A stretch of 19,259 bases of DNA from assembly GCA_964544595.1 (NCBI GenBank), contig CAZJBM010000037.1:1-19259 (forward strand). Reading direction: 5' to 3'. The notes under the pieces are model-generated. The model saw only the letters and a list, made by a program, of their open reading frames with translations. It was not told the origin of the DNA and made no database searches. The stretch's first letter is position 1. Each line of letters starts with the position of its first letter. The position numbers and the translations under genes are program-made. Of the stretch, positions 6,923 through 14,313 are shown one piece after another. Source of the DNA: JAGBWK01 sp964544595 (GTDB taxonomy: Bacteria; Bacteroidota; Bacteroidia; Bacteroidales; Muribaculaceae).

Positions 6923-7819
6923 ATGAAAAAGCGCATCCTTATTATCGTTTATATCGCATTGACTCTCTGCGTCTTGCCTGCGTATTCAATTATATTTCCC
7001 GACTTTACAACCACAGACTTTGGTTTTAAAGGCCCGGTGAAAACCGTATCTTCATCGTCGGTATCCACCGAATACTTTGACGACAAGGGCAATCCAATAT
7101 CGTCTTTAATTGCGACCTACGACTTTGATAAAAAAGGCCGCGCAATAAAAGTCACCAAAGACCTTGAGGGCACAACTGATTACGTCTACGATAATCAGGG
7201 GCATCTCACAAGCGTAAACACAATCCGCGAATATGGTGGAAAAATCATAAAACTGATATATGAAGGAGATAAGATTGTACGCGAGGAAAGGTATCGTCCC
7301 GACGGAAAAACCCCTTTTTCTTACTCCATATTCGCCTATTCACCCGAAGGGGATTTAAGCTCAGTTACCAGCGTAATGGTCGATAAAGACAAAAAAGAGA
7401 CCCCTGAAGGAAGCGCTACTTTTTTATATCTCGGCGACACGATAACAATGACTAAGCTTTCACCCAAGGGCAATCCATTGATTATTGAATCTTACGATAA
7501 AAACCGATCTGAGAAAATACCGACTGAGCTCACGGAGTATGACCCCGAAACTGGCTTGAAAACAACGATGGTTTTAAATACCTTTAACCCCGACGGCAAA
7601 ATCACGAAGACAATCCGCATGGATGGAAATGGGCGAAAACTCAGCACAACGGAATATAAATATGATACAGCCGGCAATGAGATCCTTCGCTCCGAAACCA
7701 AAGTTGACGGCACTGTCAACACCGTGTCGACCACGCGCGACCAATATGGCAACCCACTGATTGTCACCGATTCTTCCAAGCCCAAATATAAGACAACATA
7801 CACTTACACCTACTATTGA
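6923..7819 (+). CDS. Secreted protein with YD (RHS-like) repeats, function unknown
   Basis: A 298-residue protein of unknown function. It begins MKKRILIIVYIALTLCVLPAYS, a Sec signal peptide with a likely cut before IIFPDF. The mature part is a chain of short beta-hairpin motifs resembling YD repeats: TYDFDKKGRAIKV, YVYDNQGHLTSV, FAYSPEGDLSSV, TEYDPETGLKTT, NTFNPDGKITKT, YKYDTAGNEILRS and RDQYGNPLIVTD. YD repeats build the shell of RHS/teneurin proteins, but here there is no toxin domain or RHS core, so this is more likely a small periplasmic or surface protein. The start at 6923 is chosen because the signal peptide begins there and the promoter box ends at 6814; a TTG-initiated frame from 6818 would have to start at or before the expected transcription start. 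The gene is more AT-rich than its neighbours. It ends 23 bp before murB, so some read-through into murB-murA is possible. Confidence 0.82.
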   Translation: MKKRILIIVYIALTLCVLPAYSIIFPDFTTTDFGFKGPVKTVSSSSVSTEYFDDKGNPISSLIATYDFDKKGRAIKVTKDLEGTTDYVYDNQGHLTSVNTIREYGGKIIKLIYEGDKIVREERYRPDGKTPFSYSIFAYSPEGDLSSVTSVMVDKDKKETPEGSATFLYLGDTITMTKLSPKGNPLIIESYDKNRSEKIPTELTEYDPETGLKTTMVLNTFNPDGKITKTIRMDGNGRKLSTTEYKYDTAGNEILRSETKVDGTVNTVSTTRDQYGNPLIVTDSSKPKYKTTYTYTYY

Positions 7820-7842
7820 CACATAGTCGTAAATTCTTCTGA

Positions 7843-8889
7843 ATGGTAAATATTGAACGCAATATAAATGCAGCGGCTATCACTACGTTCGGCATAAAAG
7901 CTAACGTTGCAGCGCTTGCGCAATATGACAACGCCGAGGATCTGCTCGCTATTCTACGCGACTCCACCCTCCCCCGCCCTTTCAAGCATATCGGGGCCGG
8001 GAGCAATCTGCTCTTTGAGGGTGACTTCGACGGCACTCTCATCCATTGCTCCAACAGGAGCGCATATTTCCGCGAGCCAGAGAATGACGAGGTTATCGTC
8101 ACCGCTTCAGCCGGATTCGTCATGGACAAGCTCTGCCTCGTCGCGGCTTCGAGAGGCTATTGGGGGCTTGAGAATCTGTCGGGTATCCCGGGCGAAGTAG
8201 GAGCTTCAGCCGTTCAGAATGTCGGGGCCTACGGCGTTGAGGCTGCCGACCTCATCGTTATGGTCAAGGCGATTGATACCGCGACACTCGAAGAACGGCT
8301 TTTCAGCCCTCAGGATTTGGAATTCGGCTATCGCGACTCGATATTCAAGCGAGCCGAAAACCGAGGGCGGTACCTGATCACTGAAGTTACTTACAAACTC
8401 TCCACCCTCCCCGCCCCTAATCTCGGCTACGCGAACCTCCAGGCCGTGGTCGACGAATTAGCCGGCACCGAGGAAGTCACCCCGATGATCATACGCGAGG
8501 CCGTTATAAAGACGCGCGACGCAAAGCTGCCAGATCCCGCCGAAATCGGGAGTGCCGGAAGTTTCTTTAAAAACCCCGTTGTCGACAAGTCGGTTTTCGA
8601 CGACATCTGTCGACGCTACCCCGACGCTGATATACCGCATTACCCCGCCGACCTCGGTAAGATAAAAATTCCCGCTGCTTGGCTCATTGACCGATCAGGA
8701 TTTAAGGGGAAAACCCTCGGCGGAGCGGCCGTGTGGCAGAAGCAGCCCTTAGTGTTGGTCAATCTTACCGGATCGGCAACCTCGGCCGATGTGCTCAGCC
8801 TCGAAAAGGAGATAATCGAAACCGTCAGCGAGCGCTACGGCATCACGCTGTCGCCCGAAGTAGAGCATCTCTGCGCGGCAACCCGCTAA
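7843..8889 (+). CDS. murB: UDP-N-acetylenolpyruvoylglucosamine reductase
   Basis: MurB is an FAD enzyme that reduces UDP-GlcNAc-enolpyruvate to UDP-MurNAc with NADPH, the second committed step of peptidoglycan synthesis. The 348-residue protein shows the FAD-binding motifs GAGSNLL (51-57) and GIPGEVGASAVQNVGAYG (114-131). It also has the type I MurB catalytic set: Arg164 in GYRDSIFK, Ser240 in GSAGSFFKNP (the proton donor), and Glu339 in SPEVEHL. The type I length and the YRDS-containing segment distinguish it from shorter type II enzymes. It lies 35 bp upstream of murA, so the enzymes for two successive steps are probably cotranscribed, although in reverse order of the pathway. No convincing promoter box was seen in the 23 bp before it. 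Confidence 0.97.
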   Translation: MVNIERNINAAAITTFGIKANVAALAQYDNAEDLLAILRDSTLPRPFKHIGAGSNLLFEGDFDGTLIHCSNRSAYFREPENDEVIVTASAGFVMDKLCLVAASRGYWGLENLSGIPGEVGASAVQNVGAYGVEAADLIVMVKAIDTATLEERLFSPQDLEFGYRDSIFKRAENRGRYLITEVTYKLSTLPAPNLGYANLQAVVDELAGTEEVTPMIIREAVIKTRDAKLPDPAEIGSAGSFFKNPVVDKSVFDDICRRYPDADIPHYPADLGKIKIPAAWLIDRSGFKGKTLGGAAVWQKQPLVLVNLTGSATSADVLSLEKEIIETVSERYGITLSPEVEHLCAATR

Positions 8890-8924
8890 TGAAATAAGAA
8901 ACACAACATATATTTAATGAGACT

Positions 8925-10235
8925 ATGAGTTCATTCATAATAGAAGGAGGGCATAAGCTCTCCGGGTCGATAAGACCGCAAGGAGCCAAAAACGAGGCCC
9001 TCCAGGTAATCAGCGCCTGCCTGCTCACCAAGGAGTGCATCACGATTGAGAATGTGCCTGACATACTCGACGTGCGCAATCTCATCGGCCTTCTCGAAGG
9101 CATGGGAGTCGAAGTGAAGCGCCCCAGCAAGCATACCTACAGCTTCCGTGCCTACGACCTCGACCGCGAGTATATCCACTCCGTCGAGTTCATCACCCGA
9201 TGCGCAAAGCTCCGCGGCTCGGTGCTTCTTATGGGGCCGCTGCTCGCCCGCTTCGGTTTCACCTATTTTCCCAAGCCGGGCGGCGACCAGATAGGCCGAC
9301 GCAAAGTCGACACCCATATACAAGGTTTTATGGCATTAGGCGCCACCGCCGACTACGACCAGGATCTTTCATCATTTAAAATCTCCGCCCCCGACGGACT
9401 CCACGGCACATATATGCTCCTCGAGGAGGCCTCTGTGACCGGGACCGCTAACATCATCATGGCCGCCGCTCTCGCCGAGGGCAAGACCGTTATTTACAAT
9501 GCCGCCTGCGAGCCTTATCTTCAGCAACTCTGCCGATTGCTTCAGGCCATGGGCGTCGAAATCGACGGTATCGGCTCAAATCTGCTGACAATACGTGGCA
9601 ACCGAGATCTCAAGGGTGCCTCCCACCGTATCCTCCCCGACATGATTGAGGTAGGCAGCTTCATCGGCATGACAGCCATGACCCAAAGCACGCTGACAAT
9701 AAAGGACGTGTCGGTCGAAAACCTCGGCATCATCCCCCAGGCTTTCCGCCGCCTCGGCATCACCGTCGAGCAGCAGGGCGACGACCTTTATATCCCGGAG
9801 CAAGACACCTACGAGATCGAGACCGGCCTCGACGGGTCGATTCTTACGATAGCCGACGCGCCCTGGCCCGGCCTTACCCCCGACCTTATCAGCGTTATTC
9901 TCGTGGCGGCTACGCAATGCAAGGGAAGCGTGCTGATACATCAGAAGATGTTTGAGAGCCGACTCTTCTTCGTCGACCGCCTTATCGACATGGGCGCTCA
10001 AGTGATCTTATGCGACCCCCACCGCGCGGTTGTTGTCGGGCTCGACCACCGCTGCCAGCTAAGGGCTCGCCGCATGTCGTCACCCGACATTCGCGCCGGC
10101 ATCGCCCTGCTTATCGCTGCCATGTCGGCCAAAGGCACCTCAATTATCGGCAACATCGAGCAGATACAGCGCGGATACGAGGATATAGACCTTCGCCTCA
10201 ATGCTTTAGGAGCGCAGATCCTTCGCCAGAGCTAA
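8925..10235 (+). CDS. murA: UDP-N-acetylglucosamine 1-carboxyvinyltransferase, Asp-type
   Basis: MurA transfers enolpyruvate from PEP to UDP-GlcNAc, the first committed step of peptidoglycan synthesis. The 436-residue protein has the two-domain EPSP-synthase fold: the substrate-binding Lys22-Asn23 in QGAKNEAL, the mobile loop at about 112-130, a conserved ACEPYLQQL segment (194-202) and the catalytic Asp320 in PWPGLTPD. The striking point is the loop. Where E. coli-type enzymes have Cys115 (PGGCAIG), this protein has Asp121 (PGGDQIG, codon GAC at 9285-9287). That cysteine is the one alkylated by fosfomycin. Natural Asp versions occur in mycobacteria and chlamydiae, are active, and are fosfomycin-insensitive. 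The start ATG at 8925 gives the standard MurA N-terminus. The gene follows murB closely and has no clear terminator after it. Confidence 0.96.
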   Translation: MSSFIIEGGHKLSGSIRPQGAKNEALQVISACLLTKECITIENVPDILDVRNLIGLLEGMGVEVKRPSKHTYSFRAYDLDREYIHSVEFITRCAKLRGSVLLMGPLLARFGFTYFPKPGGDQIGRRKVDTHIQGFMALGATADYDQDLSSFKISAPDGLHGTYMLLEEASVTGTANIIMAAALAEGKTVIYNAACEPYLQQLCRLLQAMGVEIDGIGSNLLTIRGNRDLKGASHRILPDMIEVGSFIGMTAMTQSTLTIKDVSVENLGIIPQAFRRLGITVEQQGDDLYIPEQDTYEIETGLDGSILTIADAPWPGLTPDLISVILVAATQCKGSVLIHQKMFESRLFFVDRLIDMGAQVILCDPHRAVVVGLDHRCQLRARRMSSPDIRAGIALLIAAMSAKGTSIIGNIEQIQRGYEDIDLRLNALGAQILRQS

Positions 10236-10353
10236 AAAAACCTGTCGGCGATAAAATCCTGTTTCGAGAAAAAAGAGTGGTCAGTAAAACTTTTATTTGC
10301 GAAGATTGTTCTTTAAGTATAAGAATCTTAATCAAGCAAAAACAATAATTAAT

Positions 10354-10590
10354 ATGACTGACCGACTCTCATACGAAGAAAAGAAGGAACTTCCCGACAG
10401 CGTATTCGGACTTCCCGAGCGCCGCGAATACCCGATGCCTGATGCGGCTCACGTTCGCGCTGCCGAGGCTTATTTCCGCTACTGTCCCGAAGACCTCAAA
10501 GGCAAGCTCGCGCGAGCCATTCTTGAGAAAGCCAAGCAGTTTGGCGTCGACGTGGAGAGTCCCACCGTGCTATCTTACGCCAAGTCATAG
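10354..10590 (+). CDS. Small conserved protein, probably DUF6582-like
   Basis: The protein is 78 residues long and its function is unknown. The sequence has the pattern LPDSVFGLPERREYPMPDAAHVRAAEAYFRY followed by a helical LKGKLARAILEKAKQFGV. I associate this pattern with the small DUF6582 family and with the tail found in some phage head-maturation proteins; the identification is from memory. The frame is open from 10297, but the ATG at 10354 gives a natural N-terminus (MTDRLSYEEKKELPDS). A near -7 box (TTTATTTGC at 10292-10300) precedes it without a good -33 partner. There are no phage genes nearby, so a link to a prophage is not supported. It is probably expressed alone or as read-through from murA. 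Confidence 0.75.
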   Translation: MTDRLSYEEKKELPDSVFGLPERREYPMPDAAHVRAAEAYFRYCPEDLKGKLARAILEKAKQFGVDVESPTVLSYAKS

Positions 10591-10662
10591 ACGTTAAGAA
10601 ATACTACCAAAAACACTTCAACTATTTTATTTATAACCCAGAGAGGGCAGAACCAAGAGAGA

Positions 10663-10740
10663 GGTATTCCCACCGCCCTATTGCCGGCAAAGCCGGCAGG
10701 GCGGTGGGGGAACCAAAGGTTACCGGGAATCTAATCCCGG
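10663..10740. repeat. Large GC-rich palindrome followed by a smaller one
   Basis: CCCACCGCCCT (10669-10679) pairs with AGGGCGGTGGG (10698-10708). Inside it is a GCCGGC/GCCGGC pair (10683-10688, 10692-10697). An imperfect outer extension (GGT...AACC) reaches 10663-10714. A second hairpin, CCGGGA (10723-10728) with TCCCGG (10735-10740), follows. There is no T run on either side, so it is not a standard terminator. It lies between a plus-strand and a minus-strand gene end and may be a REP-like element or an mRNA 3'-end stabiliser. Confidence 0.7.
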
Positions 10741-10779
10741 GCGTGCAAGAAGACTTCTTTATATAATATATTTCGACCT

Positions 10780-11691
10780 TTACTTGACTCGCGATGAGAC
10801 AATAGAGGCGTAGCGGTAGACGATACATGATATATCGGCTATCATTTTTTCTGTATCCGATAAGCTCTCGCCCGATGTCTTGACGAATACCGCCAAAGCA
10901 TAGCTCACGCCGTCGGGAAGCACCACGAAAGCCACATCGTTGACTCCAGTTGGATTCCCGTTTTCATCGTCGAAACCAGTGCCGGTTTTGTGAGCCACAA
11001 TGACACCATGCTCTTTGAGCGGGGCGGGAATACGATTGCCGCCGGTAGAGCAATAGGCCAAAAGGCCTCCTACTTGCGAAGTGTTGAAATCTGAAGAAAA
11101 CATGGCCGTCTCGAACACCGTTTTCACTAATAATGCCGCGGAAAGCGGGGACACAACATTCTCTAAGCTGCGGTTATGATCGGCATGCATATCCTTTTCT
11201 TTCCATTTAAGCTCGAAGCCGTTCAAACCCCGATCATGCCAATATGAGCTGACCGAGTCTATCGCCATGACATGGTCAAACATCCAATCGCAAGCATTAT
11301 TATCGCTCATCGAAACGGCATATTCCATAATCTTACCGTACGGTAGTCTCAGTGTGTCTGAAGCGTCAAAATCGAGCATTGGCGACCATGTGTCGGGATC
11401 CAATTCGCTTCGGCTAACAGACACTATCGAATCCCATCTGATGCCGCAGGCCGATAGGCGTTGGGCCGTCGGCAACGACTGAAACAATTTTAGCACCGAA
11501 TTCATAGGATACATCCCGTCATTTACAACAACAGTGTCGCCCTTAGGAAACAATACCGCCACTCCTATCTCCGCATTACACTTATCAATATATTCCGTCA
11601 ACGCTTTTTCAAGAGTCACAGTCTTATTCGAGCAAGCACACATAAAAAAGGCACAAACTAAAATCAACGTAACCGCAAAATATTTTTTCAT
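10780..11691 (-). CDS. Class A beta-lactamase, subclass A2 (CfxA/CepA-like)
   Basis: A 303-residue serine beta-lactamase that hydrolyses beta-lactams in the periplasm. All class A motifs are present: Ser65-Val-Leu-Lys68 (the SxxK nucleophile motif), Ser129-Asp130-Asn131 (SDN), Glu165 in the omega loop (KEKDMHADHN, a form typical of the A2 branch found in Bacteroidetes), and Lys235-Thr236-Gly237 (KTGTGF). The N-terminus MKKYFAVTLILVCAFFMCAC is a signal sequence. Cys20 sits in a weak lipobox (MCAC), so the enzyme may be a lipoprotein. The length and motifs suggest an active enzyme. It is a chromosomal single gene divergent from ssb, with no mobile element nearby, so it looks resident rather than recently acquired. 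A possible -7 box (TATCTTCGC, minus strand 11723-11731) lies upstream without a clear -33 box. The substrate range cannot be read from the sequence. Confidence 0.95.
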   Translation of the reverse strand: MKKYFAVTLILVCAFFMCACSNKTVTLEKALTEYIDKCNAEIGVAVLFPKGDTVVVNDGMYPMNSVLKLFQSLPTAQRLSACGIRWDSIVSVSRSELDPDTWSPMLDFDASDTLRLPYGKIMEYAVSMSDNNACDWMFDHVMAIDSVSSYWHDRGLNGFELKWKEKDMHADHNRSLENVVSPLSAALLVKTVFETAMFSSDFNTSQVGGLLAYCSTGGNRIPAPLKEHGVIVAHKTGTGFDDENGNPTGVNDVAFVVLPDGVSYALAVFVKTSGESLSDTEKMIADISCIVYRYASIVSSRVK

Positions 11692-11785
11692 CTTAAAATT
11701 TAAATTCAGATTTAACGTAATCGCGAAGATAGCGAAAAAACAGTTCCAAAGGCCGTATAATAAACCCTATTCATTGAAACGTTGA

Positions 11786-11805
11786 GCCGGGATTGTGAGC
11801 CCGGC
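11786..11805. repeat. Short GC-rich palindrome
   Basis: GCCGGG (11786-11791) pairs with CCCGGC (11800-11805) around an 8-base loop. It resembles the CCGGGA/TCCCGG hairpin at 10723-10740 on the other side of the beta-lactamase gene. It is not followed by a T run. Confidence 0.5.
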
Positions 11806-11830
11806 ACAAATCATTGCCTTAGCATGATAA

Positions 11831-11863
11831 TTTGGAATAATGGGGAAAAGGCGTTAACTTTGC
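11831..11863 (+). promoter_or_regulatory. Promoter of ssb (and probably the transporter genes behind it)
   Basis: TTTG (11831-11834) is followed by 20 bp and then TAACTTTGC (11855-11863), the same boxes and spacing as the guaB promoter, 22 bp before the ssb ATG. Confidence 0.85.
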
Positions 11864-11885
11864 GATAATTTTTAAAAATCGGATC

Positions 11886-12233
11886 ATGTCAGTCAACAAA
11901 GTTATACTCGTGGGCCACGTGGGCAAGAAACCGGAGATACGCTATGTGGGCTCACGCCCGATAGCCTCATTCACTCTGGCCACCAACGAGCCGGCGCGCG
12001 TCACGGCCGACGGACGCACGCTCCCCGAGCGCACCGAGTGGCACAATATCGTGATGTGGGACGCCGCTGCCGAGACTGCCGAACGCTATATCGACAAGGG
12101 CACGAAACTCTTCGTCGAGGGCAAACTGCGCACTCGCCAATGGCAGGACCGCAACGCCATTACCCGCTATACCACTGAGATTTTGGTTGACCAGTTCGAC
12201 ATACTCTCGCGCCTTACCCCAAGCCAATCATAA
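11886..12233 (+). CDS. ssb: Short single-stranded DNA-binding protein lacking the acidic C-terminal tail
   Basis: The protein is a single OB-fold SSB of 115 residues: MSVNKVILVGHVGKKPEIRY at the start, the central EWHNIVMWDAAAETAERYIDKGTKLFVEGKLRTRQW, and the strand TTEILVDQFDIL. This is the DNA-binding core shared by all bacterial SSBs. It ends LTPSQS right after the OB fold. The disordered linker and the acidic DDxxPF-like tip, which SSB uses to recruit replication and repair proteins, are absent, and no such sequence follows in any nearby frame. It is therefore likely a second, specialised or accessory SSB rather than the essential one. It has its own strong promoter and lies 28 bp upstream of the OPT transporter start, an unexplained pairing. 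Confidence 0.93.
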   Translation: MSVNKVILVGHVGKKPEIRYVGSRPIASFTLATNEPARVTADGRTLPERTEWHNIVMWDAAAETAERYIDKGTKLFVEGKLRTRQWQDRNAITRYTTEILVDQFDILSRLTPSQS

Positions 12234-12261
12234 GCTTATAATTAATCCCTTACAATACATA

Positions 12262-14295
12262 ATGAACAATCCCGACAACAACACCAAGCCCCTGCGCGAT
12301 TATAAGCGCGACGCGTCGATAGTCGATGCCCCGGGGGCCGATGCCGAGGTTTATGCCGATGCCGACCCCGCGTCGCTTCCCGAAAACGCCTTCCGCGAGC
12401 TCGGAGCCAACGAGTCATACCGCCCGATGATGCACCCGGCCCGCGACTACCGCGAAGTTACCCCCTACTCCGTGACTCTCGGCCTTATTCTCGCCGTCAT
12501 ATTCAGTGCGGCTGCCGCCTATCTCGGCCTTAAGGTAGGTCAGGTATTTGAAGCAGCTATCCCTATCGCCATCATCGCCGTAGGTCTCTCCGGCGCGCTT
12601 AAGAAGAAAAACGCTCTCGGCCAGAACGTGATCATCCAATCGATCGGCGCCTGCTCGGGCGTGATAGTCGCCGGCGCTATCTTCACTCTCCCTGCCCTCT
12701 ACATCCTCCAGGCCAAGTATCCCGAAATCACCGTCGACTTCCTCCAGATATTCCTCAGTTCGCTCTTCGGAGGCGTGCTCGGCATACTTTTCTTCATTCC
12801 TTTCAGAAAATATTTCGTGAAGGATATGCACGGCAAATACCCCTTCCCCGAAGCCACCGCCACCACTCAGGTGCTTGCCAGCGGCGAGTCGAGCAGCGGA
12901 CAGGGGCAAGCCAAGCTCCTTCTGGTGTCAGCTCTTGTGGGTGGTATCTACGACTATATAGTCGCCACCTTCGGATGGTGGAGCGACGTCGTCACCACCA
13001 CAGCCTATTCATGGGGCCAGACCATTGCCGATAAAGCCAAAGTGGTTGTTAGCTGCTCTACCGGCGCCGCGGTGCTCGGTCTTGGCTACATTGTCGGCCT
13101 TAAGTATGCATTCGTCATATTCGCCGGATCGGCGCTCGTATGGTGGGTGATAATTCCCCTCTTGGGCGCTTACGGCACCCCTGAGATTCAAGCCATGGCC
13201 CCGTCGGCAATATTCGGCGGCTACGCTAAGATGATCGGCATCGGCGGTATAGCGATGGCCGGAATCATCGGCATCGTGAAGTCGTGGCCTATCATACGCC
13301 AGGCAGTCGGTCTTGCCGGCAAAGAGTTCAAGGGCGGTTCGCAATCAGCCCGCCCCGTGCGCTGGCAATGGGATATATCGATGAAGCATATCGTGTTTTA
13401 TATCGTTATCGCTCTTATCTGCGTGTTTGTGTTCTTCTATCTCGGCGTGATAGGTAACCTCTGGCAGGCTATTATCGCTTGGGTAGTAGTGACTATGATC
13501 GCGTTTCTTTTCACTACCGTAGCGGCCAACGCTATCGCTATCGTCGGCTCAAACCCCGTGTCGGGCATGACGCTTATGACCCTTATCGTAGCTTCGGCGA
13601 TATTTGTCGGTATCGGCCTTAGCGGCACCAAAGGCATTGTCGCGTCGATGGTGATCGGTGGCGTTGTCTGCACCGCGCTTTCTATGGCCGGAGGCTTCGT
13701 TACCGACCTCAAAGTCGGCTACTGGCTTGGCTCTACCCCTAAGAAACAGGAAAGCTGGAAATTTCTCGGCACCCTCGTTTCGGCCGCTACCGTCGGCGGG
13801 GTGATTCTTGTGCTCAACAAGGTTTACGGCTTCACCGACCCCAACGTCATGGCCGCTCCTCAGGCCAACGCTATGGCCAGCGTGATCGAGCCTCTGATGA
13901 TGGGCGGCGACACTCCCTGGGTGCTCTACGCTGTCGGCGCGGTGCTCGCCCTGCTGCTCAACTGGCTCGGAGTTCCTGCCCTTGCGTTCTGCCTCGGTAT
14001 GTTCATTCCGCTCCAGCTCAACGTTCCTATGCTTGTGGGCGGTCTCGTCAACCATTTCGTCAACAAGAGCTCTAAGGATAAGGCCGTATGCGCCCAACGC
14101 TCAGAGCGAGGCACCCTCGTTGCTTCGGGCTTCATCGCCGGAGGCGCGCTTTTCGGCGTGTTTGCCGCGATCACTATCATGTGCGGTATGCCTATCCCTG
14201 AAAACGGTAACGACTTCGCGCCTCAGATTCTCGGACTTGTGGCCTACGCTGCCATCATCGCGTTCATGTATCTGGCGTCGGTGAAGAAGAAATAG
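12262..14295 (+). CDS. OPT-family oligopeptide transporter
   Basis: An inner-membrane transporter of 677 residues in the OPT superfamily, whose members import short peptides or metal chelates with protons. The first 60 or so residues are polar and cytoplasmic. They are followed by YSVTLGLILAVIFSAAAAYLGLKVGQVFEAAIP, the typical first OPT membrane segment with its SAAAAYLGLKVGQ motif. Many further hydrophobic segments alternate with short loops to the end. NPVSGMTLMTLIVASAIF and LLNWLGVPALAFCLGMFIPLQLNVP are family-like conserved parts. The frame is open from 12187 inside ssb, but the ATG at 12262, after the ssb stop, gives a normal N-terminus. The gene lies 28 bp after ssb and 18 bp before the MATE gene, suggesting one transcription unit. 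The substrate cannot be inferred. Confidence 0.94.
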   Translation: MNNPDNNTKPLRDYKRDASIVDAPGADAEVYADADPASLPENAFRELGANESYRPMMHPARDYREVTPYSVTLGLILAVIFSAAAAYLGLKVGQVFEAAIPIAIIAVGLSGALKKKNALGQNVIIQSIGACSGVIVAGAIFTLPALYILQAKYPEITVDFLQIFLSSLFGGVLGILFFIPFRKYFVKDMHGKYPFPEATATTQVLASGESSSGQGQAKLLLVSALVGGIYDYIVATFGWWSDVVTTTAYSWGQTIADKAKVVVSCSTGAAVLGLGYIVGLKYAFVIFAGSALVWWVIIPLLGAYGTPEIQAMAPSAIFGGYAKMIGIGGIAMAGIIGIVKSWPIIRQAVGLAGKEFKGGSQSARPVRWQWDISMKHIVFYIVIALICVFVFFYLGVIGNLWQAIIAWVVVTMIAFLFTTVAANAIAIVGSNPVSGMTLMTLIVASAIFVGIGLSGTKGIVASMVIGGVVCTALSMAGGFVTDLKVGYWLGSTPKKQESWKFLGTLVSAATVGGVILVLNKVYGFTDPNVMAAPQANAMASVIEPLMMGGDTPWVLYAVGAVLALLLNWLGVPALAFCLGMFIPLQLNVPMLVGGLVNHFVNKSSKDKAVCAQRSERGTLVASGFIAGGALFGVFAAITIMCGMPIPENGNDFAPQILGLVAYAAIIAFMYLASVKKK

Positions 14296-14313
14296 CATCC
14301 GCTTAGCACAGCA

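Noticed and set aside
10354..10590. Prophage remnant suggested by the DUF6582-like protein
   Set aside because: No other phage-like gene lies nearby, and related small proteins are, as I recall, found outside phages.
10663..10714. Large palindrome read as a terminator of the beta-lactamase or the DUF6582-like gene
   Set aside because: No T run follows the stem on either strand, so it is listed as a palindromic repeat.
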